Shown: in pieces, positions 1-11,697 of the stretch
Position numbering within the stretch: the stretch's first letter is position 1
How the letters are laid out: the number at the start of each line of letters is the position of its first letter
DNA from: Phymorhynchus buccinoides
Lineage: Eukaryota; Mollusca; Gastropoda; Neogastropoda; Raphitomidae
Reading direction: 5' to 3'
Assembly (NCBI GenBank): GCA_017654935.2
Contig: CM065698.1
Location: 2,164,301 to 2,228,300, forward strand
Length of the DNA stretch: 64,000 bases
Notes under the pieces: model-generated
The model's input: only the letters and a program-made list of their open reading frames with translations
The model's database searches: none
Told to the model about the DNA's origin: nothing
Position numbers and translations under genes: made by a program

Positions 1-17
1 CAATAATTGGATAGGAA

Positions 18-33
18 GGGGGGGGGGGGGGGG
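18..33. repeat. poly-G tract
   Basis: A run of 16 G near the window start. Nothing else is recognisable in the first 150 bases. Confidence 0.95.
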
Positions 34-149
34 CGAAGGGTAAACAACATTGCTACAAAACAACAGAAATGCAAACAATTTAAACAAAAATCAAAGGAAG
101 GACAAAATATTTCACGTACACAAAGAAATGTTCATCTGTCTTTCATCTG

Positions 150-173
150 AAAAGAGAGAGAGAGAGATAAGAC

Positions 174-243
<70 letters not shown>

Positions 244-312
244 GACAAGTCAGACAGAAGCGAGAGAGAGAGAACAAGTCAGACAGAAGCAAGAGAGAGA
301 GAGAGAGAGTAC
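150..312. repeat. (GA)n microsatellite with an embedded duplicated 18-mer
   Basis: Nearly continuous GA repeat. Inside it the unit ACAAGTCAGACAGAAGC occurs twice (about 245 and 273), so the array mixes a simple repeat with a short tandem duplication. Arg-Glu ORFs through it are repeat artefacts. Confidence 0.95.
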
Positions 313-1140
313 CTCTTGGCGGCCAAAGCTGTAACTGACTGACTGTTTCTTGTACGTGAAACCAGATGTCAAAGAACCGTTATGGGATGACAGTGCCAAA
401 TGCAGAGAGTCTTCTACACATACACACACAGTGCCCCACATATATTTTTTTACGTAGAACATTATACTTCCGGCCCAAAGAAACTACACATGTGCATTTT
501 ATGTGCGCACAAAAGAACGGCTTATTCAAATCGTTTCGAAGTTTCGGATGTCTAATTCAATTGTTTTTGTGCCCAAAATCTTTAGCTTCAACTCATTCGC
601 ATCGCAACGATTTTGAATTATTAAAAAGCCTCACAAATCACTCCAGCCATGCACACAAACAAAACATACATAATCAAAAGAAGATTAGGGGGTTTTACTT
701 CAGGTTTAGACATAGGGAAGTGGTAGATCAGACTTTTTATATACAAAAACTCTCTACACCGATTGGTTTCCCAACAACAAACCACTACAAAAGCAAAGTC
801 AGAGGCAAATTTGTGACCAAGGTATGGTAGGCACACAGATTTACTTCCCTTGAAGCAAATGCATCAAATTGACAGCTATCCATTAATTCTGCACATATAT
901 GGCTGGAACGACTTGAATGAGTGAATGCATTTGTGCGATTAGTTTCGATACAATAGCTAAACAAACAAGACCATCCCCAAACTAGGAAATCACAAAAGTG
1001 TGGCTACACAAAAAGGTGAACATTAGGTGTGTCCAATGTTGTTGGCGAAGCAACATTTTTACACAATATCTCATTAACCCCCTCAATGAGTCCACAAAGT
1101 CCTGAGGGAGTGCTGTTTACACAGTTAAAGTTGCAACATG
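313..1140. other. unannotated stretch
   Basis: AT-rich DNA. The ORFs are short, lack recognisable motifs and are not flanked by convincing splice signals. I see no gene or known repeat here. Confidence 0.5.
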
Positions 1141-1149
1141 GGTGGGCAT

Positions 1150-1305
1150 ACCCAAATTTGAACAGACGTATTTTGTTATTTTAAATTTAGGGGGTTGCAT
1201 TATTTGCTTAGCTATTGTTTCAAAACTATTAACATGAATGCAATGAAATTGTAGGGTCTGATGTACACATAATTGAATTAATGATATGCAAAACGTCAAA
1301 GAATT
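1150..1305. repeat. diverged repeat, first of two copies
   Basis: The segment with AAATTTAGGGGGTTGCAT and the following 100 bases aligns by eye, with many substitutions, to 1890-2035 (AAATTTGGAGGTGGTATAG). The two look like old copies of one interspersed element of unknown type. Confidence 0.5.
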
Positions 1306-1540
1306 TGACCATGCCACTTTTGTTCTGCGCTCTTCATAAAACGGAATACTTAACTTTTGTTGATCACTGTATGCATATCTGTATAATTACACACGGAAAC
1401 GGGCACAAATTGTGACCAGATTTGTTGTTTTGCACATACAGTGAAAACCGCTAAGGTCAAAATTGAAGGAGCTGAAATTTTATTTTGAATTAAGAAGACA
1501 TTTTAGCACTAAGATTGTTAAACTGGAATCAACATTTTAT

Positions 1541-1672
1541 TGTGAGTTATCCAGTGTTTTTGAGTTATCCAGTGTTTTTGAGTTATCCAGTGGTTTTGAG
1601 TTATCCATTGTTTTTGAGTTATCCGGTGTTTTTGAGTTATCCAGTGTTTTTGAGTTATCCGTGTTGAGTTAT
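1541..1672. repeat. 17-bp tandem repeat
   Basis: About eight copies of GAGTTATCCAGTGTTTT with single-base variants. On the minus strand this reads as a WITQKH repeat peptide, which is a consequence of the repeat rather than evidence for a protein. Confidence 0.9.
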
Positions 1673-1889
1673 AATGATTCCACTGCACACTTACATTTGC
1701 TTCTGTAGACATCCCAAGGATTGTATACTGAGCAATAAGATATAAGGACCGTTTTGTAACTTCATGCTTCATGGACTTTCGAACGTCATGCACTTCAAAA
1801 GTCCATGATTTTATCAAATGTTCCCTGTATTTGAGACATAGTGTAAAAAAAAATTCCTTCAAACAACAGATAAGACTCAATTTTTACAC

Positions 1890-2035
1890 CAAAATTGCCA
1901 CGCTTTTATGATTTTCAAATTTGGAGGTGGTATAGTTTGTTGAGTTATTGTACAGAAACTAATCAAACAAATGCAATAAAACTAAAGATTTTGGGAACAC
2001 AAATAACTGAATGAATTAGACATTTTGTGTCATAT
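1890..2035. repeat. diverged repeat, second copy
   Basis: Partner of 1150-1305; same order of short conserved blocks (AAATTTGGAGG, CAAATGCAATAAAACTAA, AATTAGACATTTTG). Confidence 0.5.
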
Positions 2036-2088
2036 TTGGCGTGTGCGCCTTATAATCAGGTGCGCCTTGTAGTCCCTAAAATACGGAA
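2035..2088. mobile_element. truncated end of a GGCGCACCT-type TA-flanked MITE
   Basis: Contains GCGCCTTATAATCAGGTGCG and AAAATACGGA, the terminal blocks of the element seen whole at 31528-31702. Only one end is present. Confidence 0.6.
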
Positions 2089-2114
2089 CTCTGGGGCATG
2101 CCTGAGCTATGTCT

Positions 2115-2292
2115 TACAGTGGAACCTCCCTTATAAGACCTTCAAAAAGCATCCAAAATGGTTTTATAAGGGAGGGGTCTTATAAGGGAGGTAATTTTAA
2201 TACTTACAAAGAAGGGCAGTGCCTCAAAGAAATAGGTCTTATATGGGAGGGAGTCTTATAGTGGGAGGTCTTATAAGGGAGGTTCCACTGTA
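2115..2292. mobile_element. MITE-1 (TACAGTGGAACC foldback), copy 1
   Basis: Starts TACAGTGGAACCTCCCTTAT and ends with the inverted complement GGAGGTTCCACTGTA. Internally the GGTCTTATAAGGGAGG block recurs in both orientations, giving a foldback of 178 bp. TA at both ends followed by CAGTG is the pattern of Tc1/mariner-type elements (family knowledge). No coding capacity, so non-autonomous. At least seven further copies lie in this window. Confidence 0.85.
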
Positions 2293-2308
2293 TGAATTAA
2301 ATTAAGTC

Positions 2309-2585
2309 TTCTTCTTCGATCGTTCAGTTTCCCATCAATTATGAGCGTAGATGTGTCATTCTGCCGTCATGCGCCTGACTAAAACATAGTTAGGCCCAGC
2401 ATGTCCGACTTCGGCTGGAGGAAATCTTTTTGACAGTGTTTCTTGAAAAAAGCAGCAGAATGGACCGGAAAGGCAGAAAAATAGTAGATGACAGTAAGCA
2501 AGGGGAAAAGACAGAGCTAAAGAGAGTGACAGATTAGAGGAAGTTACAAGCACAGAACTTCCCGAAGGTGGGGGAACTATTTATA
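2309..2585 (-). mobile_element. LINE-D 3' end
   Basis: Read on the minus strand it begins near AATAGTTCCCCCACCTTC and ends in (GAA)n. The same 3' UTR blocks occur at 59945-60258 (+), and parts of it at 17024-17130 (+) and 17362-17435 (-). It is a 5'-truncated non-LTR retrotransposon tail. Confidence 0.7.
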
Positions 2586-2815
2586 CAAAAGACCCCCCAG
2601 TATTTTTAAACTCATCGACAGATGTAATTGATTACTATTTGAACAATCTATGTACCTCTGAGCATATATGAACAAAATAAACATGTTTCATACACAGTAG
2701 TTTTTTAAACAGCAAGTTTTAAATTGGCTATTTCATGGACTTAGATAACCATTTTGCCCATTTCATGAAAAGGGCAATTTCACGGACTGGGCGTAGCATA
2801 TCCACATACAACTCC
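2586..2815. other. unannotated stretch
   Basis: No feature recognised. Confidence 0.5.
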
Positions 2816-2890
2816 ACACACACACACACACACACACAGAGAAGAGAGAGAGAGAGAGGGGAGGGAGAGAATGAGAGACAGAGAGATAGA
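2816..2890. repeat. (CA)n followed by (GA)n microsatellite
   Basis: Simple repeat, direct reading. Confidence 0.95.
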
Positions 2891-2987
2891 CAAAGACAAA
2901 GAGATTACTATTGAACACATCAACGATTCCATTCTGAGGTAGTTGATCCTCAGCAACGTCTCTACAGTCTACGTCATCGCCCTGGAT

Positions 2988-3450
2988 CCCAGAGTGACTG
3001 GCCACGGCCAACAGCAGGAACACCAGTGCCAGTTGATCAGCTCTGAAGGCCATGTCTCTGTCAGTGGTACCTGCAACATGACAGGTATACAGTGGCACAG
3101 TGGTAACGACTGGCAACAGCAGGACCAGTGCCAGTTGATCAGCTCTGAAGGCCATGTCTCCGTCAGTGGTACCTGCAACATGACAGTGGCACAGTGACTG
3201 CCAACACCAGGAACACCAGTGCCAGTTGATCAGCTCTGAAGGCCATGTCTCCGTCAGTGGTACCTGCAACATGACAGTGGCTGCCAACACCAGGAACACC
3301 AGTGCCAGTTGATCAGCTCTGAAGGCCATGTCTCCGTCAGTGGTACCTGCAACATGACATAGGCACAGTGACTGCCAACACCAGGAACACCAGTGCCAGT
3401 TGATCAGCTCTGAAGGCCAAGTCTCTGTCAGTGGTACCTGCAAAATGATG
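2988..3450. repeat. 83-102-bp tandem repeat, five units
   Basis: CCAGTTGATCAGCTCTGAAG recurs at about 3029, 3131, 3222, 3305 and 3395, so spacing varies from 83 to 102 bp. Units carry CAACACCAGGAACACCAGTG and GTCAGTGGTACCTGCAACAT. The last unit runs directly into the SINE at 3457. A degenerate unit is visible near 3870. Confidence 0.9.
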
Positions 3451-3456
3451 TGTACA

Positions 3457-3564
3457 GTGGCACAGTGGTAGCGCGTTCGCCTCGTGTCAAGTGAAACCGA
3501 ATTCGAACCTGGGTACAGGGGATTTTTCATCACTTTGCACTAGGTCTTACAGTTTGAACGTGGA

Positions 3565-3595
<31 letters not shown>

Positions 3596-3805
3596 CGTGT
3601 GCACACGTTAAACCCAGTGGCAACGAAAAAGTTGTCATGGTCAAAATTCACACACATACCCCTTTCCTTCCTCATCAGTCACACAAAAATCGCATGCCAA
3701 CAAAAAATAAAATTGGGTGGCGCGCCTCGGGCTGCGACACGCTCTCCAGGTGGGAGCAACCCGAATTTCACAGCAACGCCTCTGTGACTATAAAGTACCT
3801 AATAC
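3457..3805 (+). mobile_element. tRNA-headed SINE, copy S1
   Basis: The head GTGGCACAGTGGTAGCGCG resembles a pol III A box and ATTCGAACCTGGG a B box. The body has TCTTTCGGATGAGACGATAA and GAGGTCCCGTGTGC, blocks shared with S2-S4. The tail region reads CTCTCCAGGTGGGAGCAACC then TCTGTGACTATAAAGTACC. Inference: a SINE of the type common in molluscs; I cannot assign a named family. Confidence 0.8.
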
Positions 3806-5246
3806 CTAAGATAATGTCATGTAGATACCAATACAATATAAAGCAATCTCTACGTATATCACATGTACAGTGACTGGCCACTGCCAACACCAAGACCAAT
3901 ACCAAAATAATGTTGAGAACAGAGAAGCACAGCATGATCCAATACCCAAATTACGTTGGCAACAGTTATCTACACATGTCCTTGAAATGCACTACAGTCC
4001 TGGTCCACTTGTTTGTGTCGCTTCCGGTTATGCCTGCTTCTCTTGTAGTCAAGTCTAACTTTCAGACAAGATTGTGAAAAGTGTGGGGCCAGTTGATATC
4101 AGTTCAATAATGACATCATATCAGTCTACTTTCATGACGTCATTTCTTAAACCCTGGCATTCTGTAGATTTTCTTCCAGGGCAGTGGAAAGAGAGTGGGC
4201 CGCACAGATCGTCATTTTTCAGTAGATTCAAAAGAATGATTGTATCATCTACATACAAATGCAGTGAAAGTATTTATTTAATACAGCCAAAGAATGGGAA
4301 ATAGGCCACACAACAGTGTCCAATTTGATTTTTTGTTCATCAACATATGATGAAGGTGAATGCATGCCCCTCATTGGCACAAGGAAACTTATGGCTGGTA
4401 CCCACGTGTCGTCATATCCGGCCACAAGGAGCGCCATATTATGGGAGACCGCCATCTTAGTCCTTACCTTTTTTTGAAAAATGCTAGATCGATGCTGCGT
4501 ATTTGGCTGTTCCAATTCAAAACTTATCTAAATTGTATTTATAACATCTGGATGTTTTCTTTACACGTTTAAATAACATTTTCACTTTGTTTACACACAA
4601 ATAAGGACTAAGATGGCGACACTTCCGTTGGAAGGGTCGAGATGCGCACGCAGGTGGGTTGGAGCCATACCACATATGTCGAAAGTTCAATTTTCAAAAT
4701 TGTACAAGAAAATTCTTGAGGGTCTGTGACATGATATAACCTACATTTTTAGCAATTGCAAGGCAAGACACATTTTTTAGACAAGTGTCGGAAAAATTAT
4801 CAAATAGCAATGGTTCCAAAAGTGACGAGTTTGAAAGAACATGGTTATGAAGGAAATCAACAGAAATAAATGGCTAGTATATGTCAAGGAGGAGAAGTGG
4901 TAAAGTGTAGAAGGAGGATGGGACCAAGTAACCTCTAATGATAAAACCAAGATAAAAGTTGACAAAAATGTGTGTCAGGAGAAGAGCCGATAAAGAAGTC
5001 TTACTAGCACATGTCAAGCCATATTTAAAACAAGTGGTAACTTTGAGTTTGAGTTTGAGGCTCTGGTAAGCTGTTTTCTAGCCCATTAATAGATTTGATT
5101 GTGTTTGTCAATTAAAATATGAACGATGAGTTGTGTATCTGCATGCTGGGTGAAAACCTGAATCTGTATATCCTCACAGACTTGGTCAAGATTCAATAAT
5201 CAAAAATGACGCTAGCCCACTTTATGAAGCGTTTGCAGTCACGAGA
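3806..5246. other. unannotated stretch with an inverted 17-bp pair
   Basis: No gene recognised. CGCCATCTTAGTCCTTA (about 4451) and TAAGGACTAAGATGGCG (about 4602) are an inverted pair about 135 bp apart. AAGATGGCG is a YY1-type core found at many animal promoters, so a promoter or a hairpin element are both possible. Confidence 0.4.
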
Positions 5247-5491
5247 TTAACCCTTTCACCGCCAAAGTCGCATTTAAGCACCAAAGTGATTGAACACCTA
5301 TTTCACTAAAAGGCATTGGGGTCTATTATTCAAAGACCCTATTGTCTTTGTTTAAGAAGTAAGGATAGACCTTATTTGATATAGGCTATATCACAGAAGA
5401 ATCCCCAATACTGCAGATGGATTTTTTTCTCTACCCAGGTAAATTTAATGTTAATTTTTGGCTGAAATATGGCTGGCGGTGAAAGGGTTAA
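5247..5491. mobile_element. piggyBac-type MITE, copy 1
   Basis: TTAACCCTTTCACCGCCA at the left and TGGCGGTGAAAGGGTTAA at the right are inverse complements, flanked by TTAA. TTAA target sites with CCCTTT... termini are the hallmark of piggyBac elements (family knowledge). No ORF, so non-autonomous. A second copy is at 27227-27473 with the same internal blocks (GGGGTCTATTAT, AGAATCCCCAATACTGCA). Confidence 0.85.
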
Positions 5492-5850
5492 AGGGAAGGA
5501 AAACAATCACGACATCCCTGTGACTCACATAGAGTCCAGATCTAAATCTAATAATAAAAAAAAGTCTGACTTCTGTTGAAAAGAAAATAGTGAGCGGGCC
5601 GTGTTTAAATGCTCTCTATTTAAATGGTCAAAATTTCGGACTGTATCTGATTTTTACAGGGTGTACATGCTGACGTCATTATGACATCATCACAGTCACC
5701 TAAAACATAATTCTTAGAAGACCCCTCGGAGCATAGACAGAGAAATATCACCACCCCGAACGCTAAGGAGATCAAGCAATTAACTGATTGTCTGTATTTT
5801 TTAAAGTACATTCATGGTTTTGCGCAGTCCAACCTAAACGACACAAACAA

Positions 5851-7560
5851 GTGGACCAAGACTGTAGATGTACATTGTGATGGAGCTGGTGGACCAAGAC
5901 TGTAGATGTACATTGTGATGGAGCTGGTGGACCAAGACTGTAGATGTACATTGTGATGGAGCTGGTGGACCAAGACTGTAGATGTACATTGTGATGGAGC
6001 TAGTGGACCAAGACTGTAGATGTACATTGTGATGGAGCTGGTGGACCAAGACTGTAGATGTACATTGTGATGGAGCTGGTGGACCAAGACTGTAGATGTA
6101 CATTGTGATGGAGCTAGTGGACCAAGACTGTAGATGTACATTGTGATGGAGCTTGTGGACCAAGACTGTAGATGTACATTGTGATGGAGCTGGTGGACCA
6201 AGACTGTAGATGTACATTGTGATGGAGCTAGTGGACCAAGACTGTAGATGTACATTGTGATGGAGCTGGTGGACCAAGACTGTAGATGTACATTGTGATG
6301 GAGCTAGTGGACCAAGACTGTAGATGTACATTGTGATGGAGCTGGTGGACCAAGACTGTAGATGTACATTGTGATGGAGCTGGTGGACCAAGACTGTAGA
6401 TGTACATTGTGATGGAGCTAGTGGACCAAGACTGTAGATGTACATTGTGATGGAGCTGGTGGACCAAGACTGTAGATGTACATTGTGATGGAGCTAGTGG
6501 ACCAAGACTGTAGATGTACATTGTGATGGAGCTAGTGGACCAAGACTGTAGATGTACATTGTGATGGAGCTAGTGGACCAAGACTGTAGATGTACATTGT
6601 GATGGAGCTTGTGGACCAAGACTGTAGATGTACATTGTGATGGAGCTTGTGGACCAAGACTGTAGATGTACATTGTGATGGAGCTAGTGGACCAAGACTG
6701 TAGATGTACATTGTGATGGAGCTAGTGGACCAAGACTGTAGATGTACATTGTGATGGAGCTAGTGGACCAAGACTGTAGATGTACATTGTGATGGAGCTA
6801 GTGGACCAAGACTGTAGATGTACATTGTGATGGAGCTAGTGGACCAAGACTGTAGATGTACATTGTGATGGAGCTAGTGGACCAAGACTGTAGATGTACA
6901 TTGTGATGGAGCTGGTGGACCAAGACTGTAGATGTACATTGTGATGGAGCTAGTGGACCAAGACTGTAGATGTACATTGTGATGGAGCTAGTGGACCAAG
7001 ACTGTAGATGTACATTGTGATGGAGCTTAGTGGACCAAGACTGTAGATGTACATTGTGATGGAGCTAGTGGACCAAGACTGTAGATGTACATTGTGATGG
7101 AGCTGGTGGACCAAGACTGTAGATGTACATTGTGATGGAGCTGGTGGACCAAGACTGTAGATGTACATTGTGATGGAGCTGGTGGACCAAGACTGTAGAT
7201 GTACATTGTGATGGAGCTGGTGGACCAAGACTGTAGATGTACATTGTGATGGAGCTAGTGGACCAAGACTGTAGATGTACATTGTGATGGAGCTGGTGGA
7301 CCAAGACTGTAGATGTACATTGTGATGGAGCTGGTGGACCAAGACTGTAGATGTACATTGTGATGGAGCTAGTGGACCAAGACTGTAGATGTACATTGTG
7401 ATGGAGCTAGTGGACCAAGACTGTAGATGTACATTGTGATGGAGCTAGTGGACCAAGACTGTAGATGTACATTGTGATGGAGCTAGTGGACCAAGACTGT
7501 AGATGTACATTGTGATGGAGCTAGTGGACCAAGACTGTAGATGTACATTGTGATGGAGCT
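5851..7560. repeat. 38-bp minisatellite, 45 copies
   Basis: Head-to-tail copies of a 38-bp unit (GTGGACCAAGACTGTAGATG, then TACATTGTGATGGAGCT and one variable base). I count 45 copies. Nearly all variation is at that last base: G, A or T. The only indel I noticed is one extra base near 7027. The minus strand of G and T variants has no stop in any frame, which yields long MYIYSLGP-type ORFs; the A variant creates a TAG in one frame. No spacers, so not CRISPR; no evidence of a protein. Confidence 0.98.
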
Positions 7561-7771
7561 GAAGTGGGGGAGAAGGGGCGAAGAGGTGAGGGAAGAGGAA
7601 CGAGGGAAAGAAAGTGTTTGAACCCCAAATTTTGTGTTTGTTACTTATGCATAATCATTAGTTCAAGGAGTCTTTACTTTTACTAATTATCCAGTGGCGT
7701 AGGAACAGGGAACCCTGTCTTCCTAAAATGTTTTTTTCTTCTTGTTTTAGCATATTAATTTTCTCTCTACC

Positions 7772-7772
<1 letters not shown>
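7561..7772. other. unannotated stretch
   Basis: Purine-rich then AT-rich DNA after the 38-bp array. No feature recognised. Confidence 0.5.
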
Positions 7773-7828
<56 letters not shown>

Positions 7829-7829
7829 C
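7773..7829. repeat. poly-C (32) plus (TC)n tract
   Basis: A 32-base C run followed by TC repeats. It could act as the polypyrimidine tract of the possible splice acceptor TGCTCCCAG at 7827-7835. Confidence 0.9.
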
Positions 7830-7835
7830 TCCCAG

Positions 7836-8083
7836 GAACTACTATTCTGTATGAAGTGAAAACGCTGGGTACATTGGGAGCAATGTGCAGAAATAAATTG
7901 ACTGACAGGCTAGAAAACGACCACAGGCACTTGACTGAGACAGTAAGAGACATGACGACTGACATGGAACATTTACTTACTGTCACAGATGAAGGAAAAG
8001 AAGAGATGCATCAACTTTCTGAAACGATCAATGATTTGAAAGAAGTGGACAAACAGTTCAAAACTGCCCTCCAAAGTTCTTGA
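7836..8083 (+). CDS. candidate terminal exon, predicted coiled coil
   Basis: A pyrimidine tract and CAG precede an open frame (starting at 7838) of 81 codons ending in TGA at 8081-8083. The peptide is rich in Glu, Lys, Leu and Thr with heptad-like spacing (CRNKLTDRLENDHRHL, EEMHQLSETINDLKEV), as in a coiled coil. I do not recognise the protein. A truncated LINE begins within a few bases of the stop, so the stop may have been created by that insertion. It could also be a chance ORF or a remnant of an unknown element. No partner exon was found nearby. Confidence 0.35.
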
Positions 8084-9440
8084 GCACATCCTTGTTCGAC
8101 CGAGTGAACCATAGCCTACTGACTCACAAACTTGAGCACTACGGGATCAGAGGAAACACCAACAGCTGGATAGCGAATTTCCTTAGTGATCGCAAGCAAG
8201 CCGTTGTGGTCGATGGAGCCCAGTCCTGCCACGTGCGAGTGAAATCCGACGTGCCCCAAGGGACTGTCCTGGGATCTTGTCTCTTTCTCACCTACATTAA
8301 CAACCTACCCTCCAACATTATCATCCCCATCTCAATTATTTGTTGATGATACAGCTGTGTACCGATTCATCACCTGCAGCAACGACCCAGCCAAACTCCA
8401 AGAGGACCTCAGGGAGCTGGAAGACTGGGAAAGAGAATGGGACATGGCGTTCCACCCCGCCAAATGCAGTCAGCTGCCTTTGACGAGAAGCAGAAAGCCG
8501 CTGAACGCCACTACCAGCTACAGTCTCCATGACCACGCCCTTGAAAGAGTGTCCTCTGCGAAGTATCTGGGGGTAACCCTGCAAATTGACCTCTCCTGGG
8601 GAGCCCACATCGCAGCCATCTGCGCCAAAGCCAACAGAACCCTCGGCTTCTTGAGGTGAAGCCTGAAGGTGTGTTCCACTGCTACCAAGGAGCTTGCATA
8701 CAAGGCCATGGTTAGACCTATCATGGAATATGCGAGTTCAGTTTGGGACACACACACTGACAGGCTGATCACTGATCTTGAAAAAGTGCAGCGCAGGGCG
8801 GCAAGATATGTCCTGAATAGACACAGGAATGCATCTAGTGTCAACGCAATGCTCCACCATCTGCCCAGTGGTCTACCCTGGCCAAACGCCGCCGTGCAAC
8901 CAGGCTTGGCACGTTCTACAAAATAATGAATGGACTAGCCTGCATCAGGTGCAGCTCCCTTCAACCTCTACTCCCCAGCAGCAGAAGACACAACCACAAC
9001 CTACAATTCCAAAGAATCCCCTCAAGAACTGACAACAGAAACAATTCCTTCTTCCCAAAAAACATCCGAGACTGGAACTCCCTGAACCCAGAAATCATCC
9101 AGTCCCCCACGCTCAGCTCCTTCATCTCGAGGGTGCTGAAGCTGTCTGCATAAGCGCACACCGACACCCCCCTCCTCCCTCTCCTCCCCTCCGGGCTCCC
9201 CCACAGCTTCTCCTTCTCTCTTTTTTTGTTTTTTTATTTGTTCTTCTTTGTGTGGGGCCAGGTGTTCTCGGACTAGCTGGGGGTGCCCAATGGCCCCACA
9301 TGCTCTCTTATCTGTCTAGGCTTTTTCTTTCTTTCTTTTTTTCCTCCTGGGCAGCGACTTTTTTTGGAAACCCCAACATATGTCAGTTATTGCCGGTTAC
9401 GGCAGGTGGACATCATTGGCAGAAGAACACCAAGCAAAAC
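8084..9440 (+). mobile_element. LINE-A (Jockey/CR1-like), 5'-truncated
   Basis: Starts inside the reverse transcriptase at FDRVNHSLLTHKLEHYGIRG. Then come VPQGTVLG, a frameshifted (V/F)DDTAVYR catalytic box near 8342, HPAKC, LGVTL, and the C-terminal stretches SVWDTHTD, EKVQRRAARYVL and RDWNSLNPE, ending near 9153. The 3' UTR continues to about 9440 and includes CAGTTATTGCCGGTTACGGC, a block also found at 43497. There are at least two frameshifts and an in-frame TGA near 8657, so it is dead. The ORF pieces at 8080-8346, 8357-8659, 8669-8926 and 8926-9153 all belong to it. Confidence 0.9.
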
Positions 9441-10245
9441 CATTTTTTTTAAATGACTTACAACAGACCAGCGAAAGTATAAAAAAAAAGTTTAAAAAAA
9501 AAATGTCTGACTTACAACAGACCAGCAAAAAAAAAGAAAAAAAAAGAGCCCAGTACAAAACAAAGTGTTTAAATAACATACCAACAAAGGTGAAGCGGAG
9601 GCACTAAAAGAAACAAGTTTGACCTAGCAGATGGATTGGTAGAATAGTTCTCAGAAAAGGTGAAGACTGAATCAAGCTCGCTCCTCGTCCACTGAAAACC
9701 AACTCCCAAATGGCTGCTTTTATTCAAACACAACACCAATGGCTGCCTGTGACATGCGCAATGCGCACATCTTTGCACACATCAGTGAAAAGCAGCTTAC
9801 GGGGGCTGGTAATCTTGTTCAAACATAACAGTAGTTATAGCCTTGTTGATAACCAAAATGTCACAATCCCCGAAATGTTTAGAATAACGAGACGAAGAAC
9901 CAAAACGGACGAAGACAGAGGGGAACATTAGAAAACAAATCAGAAACAGTGTAGATTAGTCATTCCCATAACCCTCCGACTGTCGACTTCAAGCGTTATT
10001 ATTCATTCTGCAATCAGACCTTGTGATGTATATTAGATTTTCTTTTTATTGACAGAAGCTCCCTCCGTCCTGGCCCTCCAACCCTCCCCTCCCCAACCCA
10101 ATTGCTGATCATCTGGGCAGCAAAAATGGTGCGTCTGTTAACACACACACACACACCCAAGTACATAGCATCAAATGATGACCGCGGAAGCTGCGTGAAA
10201 GAACAAGAAGCAATAAGAGAAAACAAAATTACAACTAAGACAAAG
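9441..10245. other. unannotated stretch
   Basis: A-rich DNA; GACTTACAACAGACCAGC occurs twice (about 9455 and 9510). No gene recognised. Confidence 0.5.
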
Positions 10246-10458
10246 CAGGGCTCCCAGGGACCCCTATTTGGGGGTCTATGAAGTACTAAAATTCTAAAGG
10301 ACCCTCTAAAAGAATATGCAGGGGGTCCCAGGGATGCACTAGAAAATTTTTAGCATTCGCAATGCCACTGGGACCCTCTATTCCGCCTCTAGGACCCTCT
10401 ATACTGTAAGTGAAGGAGTGCCTGGGACCCCTTGTTTTGCGGACAATTGGGAGCCCTG
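10246..10458. mobile_element. CAGGGCTCCC foldback element, copy A
   Basis: Begins CAGGGCTCCCAGGGACCCC and ends TTGGGAGCCCTG, with further internal complementarity (GGACCCTCTA blocks). Flanked by CAAAG on both sides, a possible 5-bp target duplication. A second copy with the same interior is at 54675-54892. Termini beginning CAGGG fit hAT-like elements, but the class is unproven. Confidence 0.75.
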
Positions 10459-10502
10459 CAAAGAATGATAAAGCTCAACAATTTTGTGTGTTTATATATG
10501 TA

Positions 10503-10834
<332 letters not shown>

Positions 10835-10980
10835 AGAGAGAGCCAGAACTCGGAAAGTTTAATTGTACATTGGCCTTGGGCCACAATACATTATTTGGGA
10901 GGGGAGACCGACAAAGGGTGAAAAATAAATCATTCAAAATTACCATCAGCAATAGACCTGACAACAGCATGCACATTCGT

Positions 10981-11697
10981 TCTTACAGTTACTATGATAA
11001 TTAGATATAATAGCAATGATATGACACAGTTAATCCAACAGTTATGCAGCATAACTGCCCTCTTCTGTCATTTACAACATGGTTCTTACAGTTACTATGA
11101 TAATTAGATATAATAGCAATGATATGACACAGTTAATCCAACAGTTATGCAGCATAACTGCCCTCTTCTGTCATTTACAACATGGTTCTTACAGTTACTA
11201 TGATAATTAGATATAATAGCAATGATATGACACAGTTAATCCAACAGTTATGCAGCATAACTGCCCTCTTCTGTCATTTACAACATGGTTCTTACAGTTA
11301 CTATGATAATTAGATATAATAGCAATTATATGACACAGTTAATCCAACAGTTATGCAGCATAACTGCCCTCTTCTGTCATTTACAACATGGTTCTTACAG
11401 TTACTATGATAATTAGATATAATAGCAATTATATGACACAGTTAATCCAACAGTTATGCAGCATAACTGCCCTCTTCTGTCATTTACAACATGGTTCTTA
11501 CAGTTACTATGATAATTAGATATAATAGCAATTATATGACAGTTAATCCAACAGTTATGCAGCATAACTGCCCTCTTCTGTCATTTACAACATGGTTCTT
11601 ACAGTTACTATGATAATTAGATATAATAGCAATTATATGACACAGTTAATCCAACAGTTATGCAGCATAACTGCCCTCTTCTGTCATTTACAATATG
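10981..11697. repeat. 103-bp satellite, seven copies
   Basis: TCTTACAGTTACTATGATAA begins at 10981, 11084, 11187, 11290, 11393, 11496 and about 11597, so the period is 103 bp with one 2-bp deletion. Each unit contains the near-perfect palindrome CAGTTATGCAGCATAACTG. Copies are almost identical; GATATGACA versus TATATGACA separates early from late units. Confidence 0.95.

Noticed and set aside
5812..7396. Long minus-strand ORFs with MYIYSLGPLAPSQC-type repeats
   Set aside because: They follow from a 38-bp unit with no stop codon on that strand in most variants; all frames are open alike, and there is no start context, splice site or composition typical of a protein.
5851..7560. CRISPR-like array
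   Set aside because: Units are contiguous without spacers, and the context is an animal genome.
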